A stretch of 28,985 bases of DNA, from positions 1 to 28,985 of the forward strand of contig JAIPMN010005608.1 in assembly GCA_020650975.1 (NCBI GenBank), read 5' to 3'. The position numbers and the translations under genes are program-made. Position 1 is the first letter of the stretch, and each line of letters begins with the position of its first letter. This stretch comes from Apostichopus californicus. Its lineage: Eukaryota > Echinodermata > Holothuroidea > Aspidochirotida > Stichopodidae. Below, piece after piece: positions 1 through 10,178 of this stretch. The notes below the pieces were generated by a model. That model was not told where the DNA came from, ran no database searches, and saw only the letters and a program-made list of their open reading frames with translations.

Positions 1-224
1 GATGATGTGATGGAGGAAGTGGTGATGATGTGATGGAGGAGGTGGTGATGATGTGATGGAGGAGGTGGTGATGATGTGATGGAGGAGGTGGTGATGATGT
101 GATGGAGGAAGTGGTGATGAAGTGATGGAGGAGATGGTTATGATGTGATGGAGGAGGTGGTGATGATGTGATGGAGGAGGTGGTGATGATGTGATGGAGG
201 AGGTGGTGATGATGTGATGGAGGA
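1..224. repeat. 23-bp tandem minisatellite (about 9.7 copies)
   Basis: Units begin at 1, 24, 47, 70, 93, 116, 139, 162, 185 and 208, and read GATGATGTGATGGAGGAGGT plus GGT with a few point changes (for example an A for G at unit position 18 in two copies, and changes in the units starting at 116 and 139). The array runs off the left edge of the window, so its real length is unknown. The 23-bp period is not a multiple of three and TGA recurs in the unit, so it is not a coding repeat. It ends abruptly at about 224 in unrelated sequence. Confidence 0.97.
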
Positions 225-856
225 CGCATGAAAACTGTCGACTTAACAACTGGGAGAGGACTGAAACCATGGAAACATAATTTAGTGAACACTTTCAGGC
301 ACACAGGGCTCATTGGACTTAAGAAACGAATCTAAAAGATTGATCACATCTCAGATGGGGTTTTCTGGTTTTTTATACCTGTCTGTCTGGAATCATTTCA
401 TGTAACAAATTGTTGATCAATGTATTATTATTGGCTAAGTATATATAATAATTACTGTTTGATATAAAATTTTGAAATTAAACAGTCCACTGGCTGGTTG
501 CATTAGGTTTTGGTAGGTATTTAGTTAACTTTCCCTCGGTCTGATCCCTCAGACTGATCACCTTAAACTACACCTTTTAAATAAATTTAGATAATAATTT
601 TAATAACTGATGCAATGATTCAAGGTTCAGTGAAATCAATGATAATTTCATGATAGCAACTACTGTATGCAGACGTAGACTTAGTGTACTGGCTACGAGG
701 TAGATTATAAAACGTTGCATGAAGACTTTTCCATCATGATTATTGACACGTGGGAAGTTTACGCTGACACTTAACGAGTGCATTACTACCAAGAAATAAC
801 AAGGTTTGAATGCATCTATGATTTAAGTACCTGGCACTGAAAACTATGGTACCTTC

Positions 857-875
857 TACGGGGATTTTCCCCGTA
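857..875. promoter_or_regulatory. Perfect palindrome containing a kappaB-type site
   Basis: Arms TACGGGGA (857-864) and TCCCCGTA (868-875) are perfect inverted repeats around TTT. The central GGGATTTTCC (861-870) matches the Rel/NF-kappaB consensus GGGRNNYYCC exactly. A palindromic site is what a Rel dimer would prefer, but a single site without conservation data is weak evidence of function. Confidence 0.35.
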
Positions 876-1728
876 CTGTGAGCTAGCTGGTACTAGCTGT
901 GTGAACAGTGACTGGCATCAGACATTTAAAATTCATGGCAAAAAGTTTGGTTAGGACAAAAAAATTGATATGAAGTTTTCTGACGATACGTGGTTAATCG
1001 ACTCATCCAATAATCTCATGTTCTTTCCAAATTTGTCTTCCCCATTAGGGATTTTTGAACCCAAACTTGACTTCTGCATGTTTCGCTGTTTCAACTAATA
1101 AAGAAGTTATTCAGCAAAAATACTTTCCATACAGGTACATGGTGCAAACATAGCCAAATTGTGTCAAGACTCCATTTACAGAGTTCAGAGATAAAGTAGT
1201 CTAATTATTACAATGTCTTACTCAGCAACCAAAACAACAACAACAACAAAACTAGATGTAGTGGAAAATTAAACATTGAACTGACAAAGCAAATTCAGAA
1301 GGAATTAAACATTCTTTCTTCCTCTCTTTGTCTCTCTCTCCCTCCCTCCCCCACCCCCCCCCATTTTGTCCCAATTAGTGGTAAATACGATCCATTTATT
1401 ATCCCTTTCCCCGATGAGATATAAACATTCAAAACAAGCTCCTTTCTCTTCTTGCCAATAAAATGTAGGCCTCACTGGCAATCAATGTCCAAATAAGGCG
1501 TTCAAAGTAGGACAATGAAGATATGAAGAAGAAAAAACGGTTGCCATGGGGTACTTATTATTCCATCTCGTTTGTTTGGCTCGTCAGATCTGATACCCGA
1601 AAAAAACATCCCGGATAAGTTTAGTGGGAATTCCAAAGAGTTTCATCCCACAGGACAGTGAAAACGTTCAGAACGGCCCATGTACAGAGTAGTACGGTTC
1701 CCATCTATGGTGGGTGCACCAGAACCAT

Positions 1729-1738
1729 TATATAAAGG
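1729..1738 (+). promoter_or_regulatory. TATA-box-like string
   Basis: TATATAAAGG is a good match to the metazoan TATA consensus. The next 30-60 bases are ordinary sequence followed by an A-rich tract, and I cannot see a plus-strand first exon downstream. Chance occurrence in AT-rich DNA is a serious alternative. Confidence 0.2.
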
Positions 1739-2389
1739 CTACATGTACAGTGCCTATTAACTACACAGTTTAAGTGTATTGTATAACCCTTACTCCCTCC
1801 ACACAAAAAAAAATCAAAAAGGAAACAAATAATAATCAATAGTTGGAAGAATGAAATATAAAGCTTCTTGGAAACAGTCAAATGAGCACCTGGCTCTTTG
1901 TGTTAAAGTTAAGTAGGCCCCCCCCCTCTCGTTGTGCTACGATGATCCTTTCCAGCCCATTGTCATATTCTGCGTATTGCATCAATAACTGTGAGCCCTG
2001 TTCCGTTTGCACAATCAAACAGTCCACAATTTGGCTTTTATCATCTCAAAAATAACTGACCCACCGTTCCCGCAAGTCAACATATGATGAACTTTGACAG
2101 GGAATCAGTGAGCTAAGCATCACGCAGTATGATTGACAAGGGAAAGTTCTGCCTGAAGGTATTGAGGTATCGCCCCAAAAATATTCGGTCATTAATATTC
2201 AAGCCTAAACAACCTTTTGACAGTCAACTCAGAAATCATTTCATGCAAAGGAGAAAACAACTTTTTGAGTTTTAATATCTACTGTACGGCACATGTAACA
2301 TCACAGATCCTTTGTGCAGTCTACTCTACCAAATAATTTAATTTTCGATATTTCGTTTCGCAGCTTGTACGGGGTGGATCCAAAAGGGT

Positions 2390-2425
2390 CTACTGAAACA
2401 CAGAGTTGACTTCCTGGCGCATTTT
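2390..2425 (-). CDS. Gene L, candidate terminal exon
   Basis: On the minus strand a pyrimidine-containing acceptor ending TTTTACTACAG precedes 11 codons (KMRQEVNSVFQ) and a TAG stop. The exon is read in phase 0, which is the phase in which the upstream exon (2682-2839) ends. This gives a plausible short C-terminus. It is supported only by one acceptor and one phase match. I see no AATAAA signal close downstream on this strand, so the real last exon could lie further left. Confidence 0.3.
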   Translation of the reverse strand, partial: KMRQEVNSVFQ

Positions 2426-2681
2426 CTGTAGTAAAATCATAGTCCAGGGTACAGTTGCTCGATCTTGACCAAAGAATAAGAGCCGTGGGAAATTTTGCAA
2501 ATTTCACGATGAAAGATGAGAGTGTTCAATTGGAACACAATGCCTAGAATTCAAGTTACTCCTCCTCCTCGGCCACAAAGACGAACTTTCACCCTGACAC
2601 CATCCCTTTAATAATTACGTGAGCCTTCAATATACCCACCCCTCTTTTGATCACGGACCCCATCTGTCGAGCGGCTCTTAC

Positions 2682-2839
2682 CTTGGCTTCCCCTGGGTAT
2701 GTGTGGTCGACCTGAGCATCGCAAACCGAGTTTCGGATACATTCAGCCGCTCTCCTATCTGGGCGCTTCTTCCTCACTGTACTGTAGCAGCAGGAACTGC
2801 ACCGCCTCACCCTTGCTGGCATGCGTCGAATAGGATGGT
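2682..2839 (-). CDS. Gene L, internal exon (basic, cysteine-rich segment)
   Basis: On the minus strand the acceptor TTTTTTTTCTCCATCTCAG lies just outside 2839 and the donor AAG|GTAAGAGC lies at 2682/2681; both are strong. The 158-bp exon starts in phase 1 and ends in phase 0, with 52 open codons. The peptide begins HPIRRMPARVRRCSSCC and continues with YSTVRKKRPDRRAAECIRNS and VCDAQVDHTYPGEAK. It is very basic, with a CSSCC cluster and two later cysteines. The block is more GC-rich than its flanks. A second frame in the same exon stops at TAG near 2755. The RRCSSCC string recalls the RCxGCC of PDGF/VEGF cystine knots, but the surrounding cysteines do not fit, so I do not assign that family. 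Function unknown. Confidence 0.6.
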
Positions 2840-4501
2840 CTGAGATGGAGAAAAAAAACCACTGGTTTTGGCTCTTTGCAATTAGGGTACTTGTTATAGG
2901 TACATATCATACAAATCCCACTGACTATAAATAAAGGCATGTTTTTGTGTACCTTTGGGTAAACCTAGTCTTCTCCTATTGGGTACATTGGCTTATTTGT
3001 CATAAGTTGTTAAATATCTTAAATGGGGATGAGGGGGGGAATCAAAATTTTGAGCATATCAAACAAATTGCTTTTTCGATATATACATGCAACTGGTACA
3101 ACGAAAAAGTGTCTCGTTCAGTAAAAAAACGGTAAGATTGCAAAGTAACAGTCATTTGCTGGAGAGAAAACATCGACAGGATATTCTTGGGGCAGACCTT
3201 TTATTCAATTACCATGTTACTTAGCGAGAAGTATTAATCGGTAATGTTCACTAAATGTTTGTTGCCCACAGAAAGAGCATTTAGACAAGGGGGAAACAAA
3301 ATAGAGAGTTTTGGAACATTTTATGAGGGGAATTGTTTGTCAGATTCATCGACGTCATTATGGCAAGGAGGTACAATAAAAAAAATAAAAAATAAAAAAA
3401 AACATATCTGAAGATCGTCTTTAATAACCCACTTAGTGTTGTGTACAGTAGGGCTTAGGGTGATTTTACACTTGCACTCAACTCTGAGCTTTTTGCTCCA
3501 AAAAATAATTTGTTGGCAAAAGATATAGCTATAAGCATTCATTTGATACCAATATTAAACATGTGAAATATATATTATACTCTCCTAGCACATAATTTTA
3601 AAACATGTATTTGTGTCTAATTTTATCAGGACCTCCAAATTGAAAGTACACTCAGTGTATTCCATACTGTACATAATTTGCTTTTAAAGCCCCATTACTC
3701 ATGCCATTATATAAAAATTATAAGCCGACTTGTTCTTGAATCAAACTGCCACTGAACATTGCTTGACTTTGGATATTAAGCGCTATATAAAGTTTTTCCA
3801 TTGATTGATTGCTTCATTGGTGAATTAATCCCTCACTCTAGAAATTTTTTTGATAATAAGTTCTGTCTAGTGAAATAGACTAAATAATCACACAACCGTG
3901 ACGATACATACTTTTCTCCACAAGGTTTTTGGCCCATTCGCAGAGATCAAGCGAATGAAGAATTTCAAGCCATTCTTCGTTAGTGCTTTGGTGATGAATA
4001 TGACAGCATGTACAGTACGTCCGATTAATGTTTTGCATCTTCACCAAAAGTAACAGAGAATGGGACACCGTTGTTTTGGTTTGATTTTTTTTGGGGGGGT
4101 TCAATCCCAGCGAACAGGCCAATTTTGGCAAAAATGCATATCGTAGTGAATGTGTCATTAATTACTACGCAATATTACTGAAAAAATAAATTATTAAGAC
4201 AGTCGAGACTGATTGCATGATGGGTGGGAGGGGGGCTTTAAATAGCTTCATTTCAAAAGCTAGCAGCTAGCAGCTAGACTCGATCTCCTGAGTCTGTCAT
4301 ATTGTAGAGTGTGCTTCCATCTATTCATAAGTCTGCTGAGCCTGATCACTTGCTCAGAAGAATGGCACCCCACCTACTGTAACCCATCTTGACAAGACAG
4401 GTCAAGATATTTCCTTTCTTTTTTTATAAAGTACATCTTACTTTAACTGATGAGAAGGACGAGCATGCCGGTGGTGCGGTCTAGATATAATTCATACATA
4501 C
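2840..4501 (-). other. Gene L intron between its second-last and middle exons
   Basis: This 1.66-kb intron carries A-rich tracts (about 3377-3403), a SINE-like tail at 3771-3792, a short repeated AGCTAGC block at about 4259-4275 and an isolated protein-like block at about 3917-3990 described in the findings. No other coding signal is convincing. Confidence 0.45.
3771..3792 (+). mobile_element. SINE/LINE-like 3' tail fragment
   Basis: GGATATTAAGCGCTATATAA followed by an AG and a TTGATTGATTG short repeat resembles the GCGCTATATAAA-plus-simple-repeat tails of many marine-invertebrate SINEs and LINEs. I cannot see a tRNA-like head with A and B boxes upstream, so the copy is truncated or the similarity is only to the tail. 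Confidence 0.35.
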
Positions 4502-4618
4502 CTTTCCTTTCTATACTGCCCTCTCTTTGGATTGCCGTTGTCTTCTTTGAAAGGAGGAGTTTCTTCTTGCTTTTATGACTCTTGGTAGCGAGGTCAGCTG
4601 AGTGGACTCTGACATCCC
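4502..4618 (-). CDS. Gene L, internal exon (lysine-rich)
   Basis: On the minus strand the acceptor TTCTATTCTTTGGTTCCAG lies outside 4618 and the donor GAAAG|GTATGTATG at 4502/4501; both are strong. The 117-bp exon is symmetric (phase 1 to phase 1) and therefore skippable in frame. Its peptide reads DVRVHSADLATKSHKSKKK then LLLSKKTTAIQREGSIERK, a highly basic, probably disordered or nucleic-acid-associated segment with a possible nuclear localisation signal. The phase-1 start fits the exon at 9074-9134 and the phase-1 end fits the exon at 2682-2839, so the three read through without a stop. I do not recognise the protein. Confidence 0.65.
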
Positions 4619-4905
4619 CTGGAACCAAAGAATAGAATTAAAAAGAATAATAAGAAAAATATAAAACTTATAAAACCGAGTCCAATATATTTTAAATGAT
4701 TGTGATAAATGTTGTCGAGGACTATAAAACTGCCATCAAATTGAAGCGGCATTTCATAACCTTTCTTAATCAACAAAATCCGGAATGATACTGTCCAAAA
4801 TCGGGTACTTTTGACCGACGTTATCCTTTTTCCCTAACTACCGACAATTTTTGACATTCTTTGAACAACTTCCTCCCTACTGTACCTCCAGTCTCACTAA
4901 AAGGT

Positions 4906-5271
4906 ATTGACGACTCGCCCCAAACCGCGTGTGGCCATCTGAAAAAGTTAACTTTCTGTTGCTTGCAAGTGACGTTTTGTTAGTGTCGCTACAAAATGCA
5001 GACAGTAATGAAACGTGATACCTTAATTGTTATCTTTAGCTGGACCTGAGATGTCCATCGCTGTATGGTTTGTATACTGTGCTGTGGGTATTGACCGCAG
5101 CTGTATGTATTGACTGTACACTAGTGTCTAATTACCGACGGTAGCAAGCTGTGTGTGTATTTTCTGGGATCGATGGTGGTGTTTAACACTTCAGTTCTGT
5201 ACACCTCATTCGAAACTAGGTCAAATTACCGGCATTAGACGTTTCTTTTTGCGCGAGTCTTCACACCCTTT
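4906..5271 (+). mobile_element. TIR element (MITE-like), copy 1
   Basis: This ~366-bp block is repeated in inverted orientation at 19526-19884 with high identity over nearly its whole length. Its ends are related inverted repeats: TTGACGACTCGCCCCAAA on the left, and on the right the complement of TGTGAAGACTCGCGCAAA. That gives terminal inverted repeats of about 16 bp with a shared GACTCGC core. There is no long open frame, so it is most likely a non-autonomous DNA transposon. I could not identify clean target-site duplications, and the element falls in the long intron of gene L. Confidence 0.75.
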
Positions 5272-5699
5272 AAAATGTCTACACTATGATGTACAGATCA
5301 TGCCACTGCTCCAAGCTACAGTTGTAGACCATACATGTACCTGTCACTTCTTGATACAAGTCTTGAGCTGTAAACTTCTCAGGATGTTCAAACAACCATG
5401 AACCTAATTCTCAATTTTTGTCATCTTTTGAGGACCAGACTGAAATAAATATAGCTGGACAAGCTCTCACCGGAGCACTACATATCCTGGGTACTACAGT
5501 ATGTTGATGATGATGAGAGTGCATTTTGTATTAAACCCACTATCATGGACAAAGGTACATAACACATGAATAAACGCTGTCCTGTCTTATGGATAAAAAG
5601 TAATCCTGGTACATCCTGGTACTGTACATCGAAAGTTGCATGTGCCATAACAGTCACAGGGGGGAGAGGGGGTGGGGGGCTTCTATAGTAGCACAATGG

Positions 5700-5945
5700 T
5701 AATGGCAACAAGAATATGGCACATGTACAGTATTTATATAAACACCACAACACAGAACTCCTATCACAGCTGAAATCCTGGGTATACATACATTTCTAAA
5801 CTGGGTTAGATTCAGGGGGCCTACTGTACAGTATATACCGCAACAAGTACATACATAGCACATGTATTTGAATAAACATCACCACACAAAATCTCCCATC
5901 GCAGCTCCTTGCATGTATACCCTGGACCTGCCAGAGACAACTGAG
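5700..5945. repeat. Diverged tandem duplication, period about 139 bp
   Basis: The stretch around 5700-5795 (GGCAACAAG, GCACATGTA, ATAAACACCACAACACA, ATCACAGCT) recurs around 5838-5935 (CGCAACAAG, GCACATGTA, ATAAACATCACCACACA, ATCGCAGCT). The matching ACATGTA strings are 139 bp apart. Identity is moderate and interrupted by small indels, so the duplication is old. Confidence 0.6.
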
Positions 5946-6840
5946 TACATATGGATGCAAATAACAGTAAAGGAGAACCCAAGTTATGTAGCTCACGCGC
6001 CTGCAGTACTTTTACATTTCCGTCCTCTCGTAAATTGGACAGGAAGAACATGCAGTTAAAAGATCAATAGAATTTTTTAAATCTTGATTCCACAATAATA
6101 CACCTGCTGAACACTACAGGCTCTTCTGCTTTGTCCAGATAGTCTATTACACAAACTGCTCTACTTTTGAGCTCAGACTTTTATCAGTTTGAATGTGAAG
6201 TCTGTTACATATAGCTTTACATGGTGGGACAGGATTACAAGGGATTTGATAGAGCTTCATAAAGACCTCATTGTGGTTGTCCTCAACATCTGACTGAATT
6301 TGTGAGGCATGTCATGAAAAGAGCATTAAGGGTTGGGAGCTACTGTACTGTACATAGCAACTTCCATTTAGCTGCATGTATGCTCACAAGTATCACATAC
6401 GGTAGCTTGGTATTTAATTTATAACCACATACAGTATCTCAGCTAAACTTTATATACATTTGGCACAAATTCTAAGATGTACAGTACAAGTAAACAGAGA
6501 GCTGGGGATGGCCAAGCAGGCAAATGGCCCAGGGACCATTTTCAATGCATGTATGGTCTTGACAAGTATACAGTACAGGTCCTTAATCTAAACCTGGCAT
6601 ATATGACAAAACCATGCACACACCTTAGTTTGCTTGAACAGCAGTTATGTACCCTCGCCAAAAAAGGAGAAAAAGAAAACACAGAATGAACTAATGCCAG
6701 CAACAATATATGCTTTCATTGGGTATTAATATGTACTGTACTTTAATTTGTATCTTTGTAACAAATTTGCAAATTTGGAAACATTTCACAATTTTAAGCT
6801 TGAATGACAAGGCATATTGTTTTCCACATCAATATGTTAT

Positions 6841-7117
6841 TAATTAATGGATAATTGTTCTAATCATGAGAGCTGTATATATTCTAATATGGTTTAATAT
6901 GTATTCTAGCTGTCAAGATAATTTGACTATCATCATAATGTGTCTAATATGAGGACTAATTACATAGTAATTAATGGATAATCGTTCCAATCATGAGGGC
7001 TGTATAGATTCTACTATGGTTTAATACCTATGCATACTAGCTGTCAAGATCATTGTGTACATGTATACATGATGACTATCATCATAATGTGTCTAAATAT
7101 GAGGACTAATTACACGG
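6841..7117. repeat. Direct tandem duplication (127 and 150 bp copies)
   Basis: Copy 1 is 6841-6967 and copy 2 is 6968-7117. Both begin TAATTAATGGATAAT and end with GAGGACTAATTACA, with high identity between. Copy 2 carries an extra insertion of about 20 bp around 7055-7075 (TGTACATGTATACATG). No open frame is shared. Confidence 0.88.
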
Positions 7118-7251
7118 CAATTAACTGTAGGGAATCTGGTATTTTAAGTTCCACTGGCTTTTAACAGCTTGATATTATTGAACCATTTAATGCAAGCTCA
7201 CATTTTTATGAATATGCATGAGATCATCATCATAGGGATAACCATACCCTA

Positions 7252-7280
7252 CACCAGCTGGTGATAACCATCGGTTATCA
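7252..7280. repeat. Two adjoining perfect palindromes
   Basis: CACCAGCTGGTG (7252-7263) is a perfect 12-bp palindrome with a CAGCTG E-box at its centre. Overlapping it, TGATAACC (7262-7269) and GGTTATCA (7273-7280) form an 8-bp inverted repeat around ATC. This could be a small cruciform or a paired transcription-factor site; no function is shown. Confidence 0.6.
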
Positions 7281-8262
7281 GTGCAAGCCTTAATTACAAA
7301 AGACAGAGACCAGAAAAAGTACAATGCCCTCAAGAGGCATGCAGATTCGCACGGGATGGGAGCTAATCGGAGAGGACAGTAAAAGCTTTCATAAATAGTT
7401 TATACTTGGTAAAAACCTATAACATACATGATGTCACAGTTCAGTAAATTCTATAATACACATGAAAGAATTCCAACACATCGAACTGGCATCGGCTACA
7501 TGTGCAGTACATGCATATTTACATAAAGCAGCTTGTGTTGATTTTGGATAAAACACAAAATTAAACATCAAATGTTGCACAACATATGCTTGTACCCTCT
7601 AGTTTAGGATAATTTTAAAAAAAATGACGACAAAATTATTTTGTAATTTGATTAAATTTTCAAAAATTGTTGGCTTGAAAAATTAAGCACTTTTTTGTCT
7701 TCAATTTTGCTATATAATGGGGTCTGGTAGTATCTTACTAAGCAGTTTTAAAGGAAAGATTAAGGTGTACCTTCAACTAATTTGACCTATTTAGTAGGCC
7801 TATGCTTAACTGGAGTCAGGACACATGAAAATTTGGCATCATTATTTGGCAAATAAAGAAATATAGAAAAAACCTGGATGTTATGCAAATGATTTAAGTA
7901 ACACCATGGTTATCAGAACTTGGTCGAATTTGGGTGAATTCCTCTTTACAATGATGTGTCGATATTCATTATGCGTGTGAACTAAATCCCGTACTTTTTA
8001 ATCTGAAAAAGTAACCTCTTCAAAATGTCCCTATCTCTCCATGCTTACATTGTGCTTGCTGGGAGTGTGATTGTATAACCAATTTCTTACCTATGCCAAA
8101 GAAGTTAATTGACTCTTCTCTCTATGATATAAAATTCGACTTGATTGGTCAATATTCAGGCTCGTAATTTTCACCAGCAAATCAAAAACATTGTAAGAAT
8201 TTTGTGAAGTCCTCCTTTACGCGGCTAATCTGAACACACTACAGTGTGCAGTGCTCTCACAG

Positions 8263-8386
8263 CAATTTCAGAGAGTGAAAACCGCAACGCTTCCTGTGCG
8301 TATTCAACAGCATTTAATTCTCCGAAAACGGGCCGTTTAGAGAGCAAACCTTTCCATATGATACAAATATTTGTCTGTGATAACAG
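8263..8386 (+). CDS. Gene P, exon 1 of those recognised
   Basis: The acceptor CAGTGCTCTCACAG lies at 8262 and the donor AACAG|GTCAGTGG at 8386/8387. The 124-bp exon runs from phase 1 to phase 2 with 40 open codons, reading AISESENRNASCAYSTAFNS, PKTGRLESKPFHMIQIFVCD and N. The split last codon AG joins the T that opens the exon at 10179, giving serine. Because the exon starts in phase 1 and has no in-frame ATG, at least one more exon must lie to the left; I could not find it. The antisense strand is also open here but lacks splice support. Product unknown. Confidence 0.55.
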
Positions 8387-9073
8387 GTCAGTGGTTACAT
8401 CCGGGACAGGTACAGTCACCTTTCATACAGGTACAGATCAAGTCGCCGTGCTTGGCCAAACCAATTGTTTCCATCAGACAATGCCCTTTAGATAACTTTG
8501 TCACTCTAAAGCCCGCCCCCCCCCACTCACCCTAGTGTACTTTGACAATGTCATTTTGTGTACTCTATTTCACTACTGTACATGACCCTGTCATGAACCC
8601 ATAAGTAACTGCCCCACTGTTAGTAATACCTTAGGTACCTCTATGGCTTGTGTGGTATATAAATAAATATCGATATAGGTACTTTCTTTGGGTATTTTGA
8701 GTTTGATCAATTTGTAGTTGGATCTAGATAATTTTGTGATAGTTGTATCTTTATTACTCCTGTACTATTTGGATCCTGCGCTTCCTAGCTGTTGAAATTA
8801 GTGGTCTATAGTGTGTACGTACTTAGATGGCTTCATGTTTTGATTCTTGCAGCACCTTCTTGTATCTTGTAAAATAATAAATTGTTCCTGGGTAATAAAA
8901 ACCCCTGCTAAACACATCTTTGGGCTTTTATCTAGCAATTTGACCAATTGTGCGTACCACTTTGCAATGCGATAATGGATGAATCATTCCCCAGTAAATT
9001 ATGTGATCAGTGCTTGAGGATTGATGGGGAACACTGTAGGATAGCACACGCACAACGCAGCTGAACCACTTAC
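8387..9073. other. Gene P intron (plus strand), antisense to gene L
   Basis: This contains a TATA-like TATATAAATA near 8656, a C-run at about 8512-8524 and a strong plus-strand acceptor at 8852 followed by a short frame and two AATAAA signals (see findings). Otherwise I see nothing. Confidence 0.4.
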
Positions 9074-9134
9074 CGAGTGTCCGTACGTAAATTGCAGCTT
9101 TATCGGTCTTCTCATATGATATTGCACCCCTTCT
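9074..9134 (-). CDS. Gene L, internal exon
   Basis: On the minus strand the acceptor TTTTTTTGTTGTGTTTTCTT then CACAG is excellent, and the donor CTCG|GTAAGTGG at 9074/9073 is near consensus. The 61-bp exon runs from phase 0 to phase 1 and encodes RRGAISYEKTDKAAIYVRTL plus the first base of a glycine codon, completed by GG from the exon at 4618. It lies inside the 1.8-kb intron of gene P on the other strand. An alternative acceptor two bases downstream (CAGAG) is possible. The peptide looks like a folded-domain strand pair but I do not recognise it. Confidence 0.65.
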
Positions 9135-9454
9135 CTGTGAAGAAAACACAACAAAAAAAGAGAATAAATTAAGATTAATTCAACATAGATCCAAACCTGA
9201 TCTAATTAATTGCCCGAGTCAATGTTTTCATACAATTTAAATTACAACACCAAAACTGTGACAGCTCAATACATCTAACACTGACCTCTTAAACTATCAC
9301 TCTTATTCAAAAGCCATGTATAGTTGTATGTTGTTATATATATACAGTATATATGGTGTATAACCAGCTACATACATATCTGTACACATGGTATAAACTT
9401 TTATTCCTGTCTAAACTTAGTATCTATAGCCATAAAACATATAAGCTTTCTTAC
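9135..9454 (-). other. Gene L first intron (proposed)
   Basis: An AT-rich intron between the proposed start exon and the exon at 9074-9134. It contains a TATATATACAGTATATATGG block at about 9337-9356. No coding signal. Confidence 0.4.
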
Positions 9455-9469
9455 CATCCACCCACTCAT
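9455..9469 (-). CDS. Gene L, candidate first coding exon
   Basis: On the minus strand ATG at 9469 has A at -3 (CAGGATGA) and opens five codons (MSGWM) before the strong donor GGATG|GTAAGAAAG. It ends in phase 0, matching the phase-0 start of the exon at 9074-9134. With it, gene L would encode about 128 residues: five here, then 9134-9074, 4618-4502, 2839-2682 and 2425-2390. The upstream sequence could be 5' UTR, or the exon could extend to an acceptor near 9490 as an internal exon. Only transcript data can decide. Confidence 0.35.
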
Positions 9470-10178
9470 CCTGGTAATTCCCACTAATGTCTATGAATAA
9501 ATTAAACTTTACTTCACATGACATTCCCCCCAGTGAATTTGGACTCTTCAAAGCATAATTCTTGAGCAATTTCTTCTTCTTCTTCTTTTTTTAACCACTT
9601 TGGGGGTCTGAATTAGCTGTGACAGATTCCCGGCACTTAAGAGGTGCAATGATGGCTGCAATAACTATTACACTGTGACAACATTATTGACACTGTTAAA
9701 ATCCACTATATTATTACTTAACACAGACAGAAAGGAAAAAAATTAAAACACCATCAAAAGCAACTTTAGCAGCACTTGTGGACTTAACGACCATTAGTGA
9801 GTGCTTACAAAGCTCTCGTATATTTACGCTGAACTCTGGTAATTTGTGCTTAAGTGGTTACGATATATATAAATGTGCGCAAATTTGATGAACTACAGTA
9901 GTCTTTAATGCAATCGCTTGGGATGGAGTACAGTATAATGACAAGTTTAACTGTTATAATGTCAGATTATAACCAGCTGACAGTATGTATACATAAGTCT
10001 ATGGAAAAAGATACTAAAAAAAAAATATTTGTAAAATAAAAAAAAACACCTCAAAGATTATACAGTAACTTTGTCGTGAACACGAAATTGTCGATCAAGA
10101 TCTGTGTATAAATTTATCTCGATCATTTCTTAAAAATATTTATCAAACATTTCTAAATAACATCTTGCTCTCTTTCAG
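9470..10178 (+). other. Gene P intron, right part
   Basis: This holds a TTC microsatellite at about 9573-9594 followed by a T-run, an A-rich tract at about 10014-10051, and the upstream region of gene L (antisense). No plus-strand exon is visible before the acceptor at 10178. Confidence 0.4.

Larger units (their letters stand above)
225..2389. other. Non-coding stretch left of gene L
   Basis: I see no convincing exon here. The stretch holds a CAA microsatellite near 1230-1250, a CT-rich and C-rich tract at about 1312-1363, a 19-bp palindrome at 857-875, a TATA-like string at 1729-1738 and a C-run near 1919-1927. A 15-codon minus-strand block at about 832-876 has weak splice-like ends and I did not call it. 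The stretch is probably intergenic or 3' flank of the minus-strand gene. Confidence 0.5.
5272..8262. other. Repeat-rich stretch, gene L intron
   Basis: No convincing exon on either strand. The stretch contains a diverged tandem duplication (about 5700-5945), a clear tandem duplication at 6841-7117, a G-rich tract near 5658-5680, two adjoining palindromes at 7252-7280, and many TACTGTA/TACAGTA motifs. Several 60-80-codon open frames here are compositionally unremarkable and lack splice or start context. Confidence 0.45.

Noticed and set aside
1-224. The tandem array as a CRISPR
   Set aside because: Units are directly adjacent with no unique spacers, and the genome is eukaryotic.
4447-4470. 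CTGATGAG on the plus strand as a hammerhead core
   Set aside because: No GAAA in a suitable position downstream and no complementary stem I; a chance core string.
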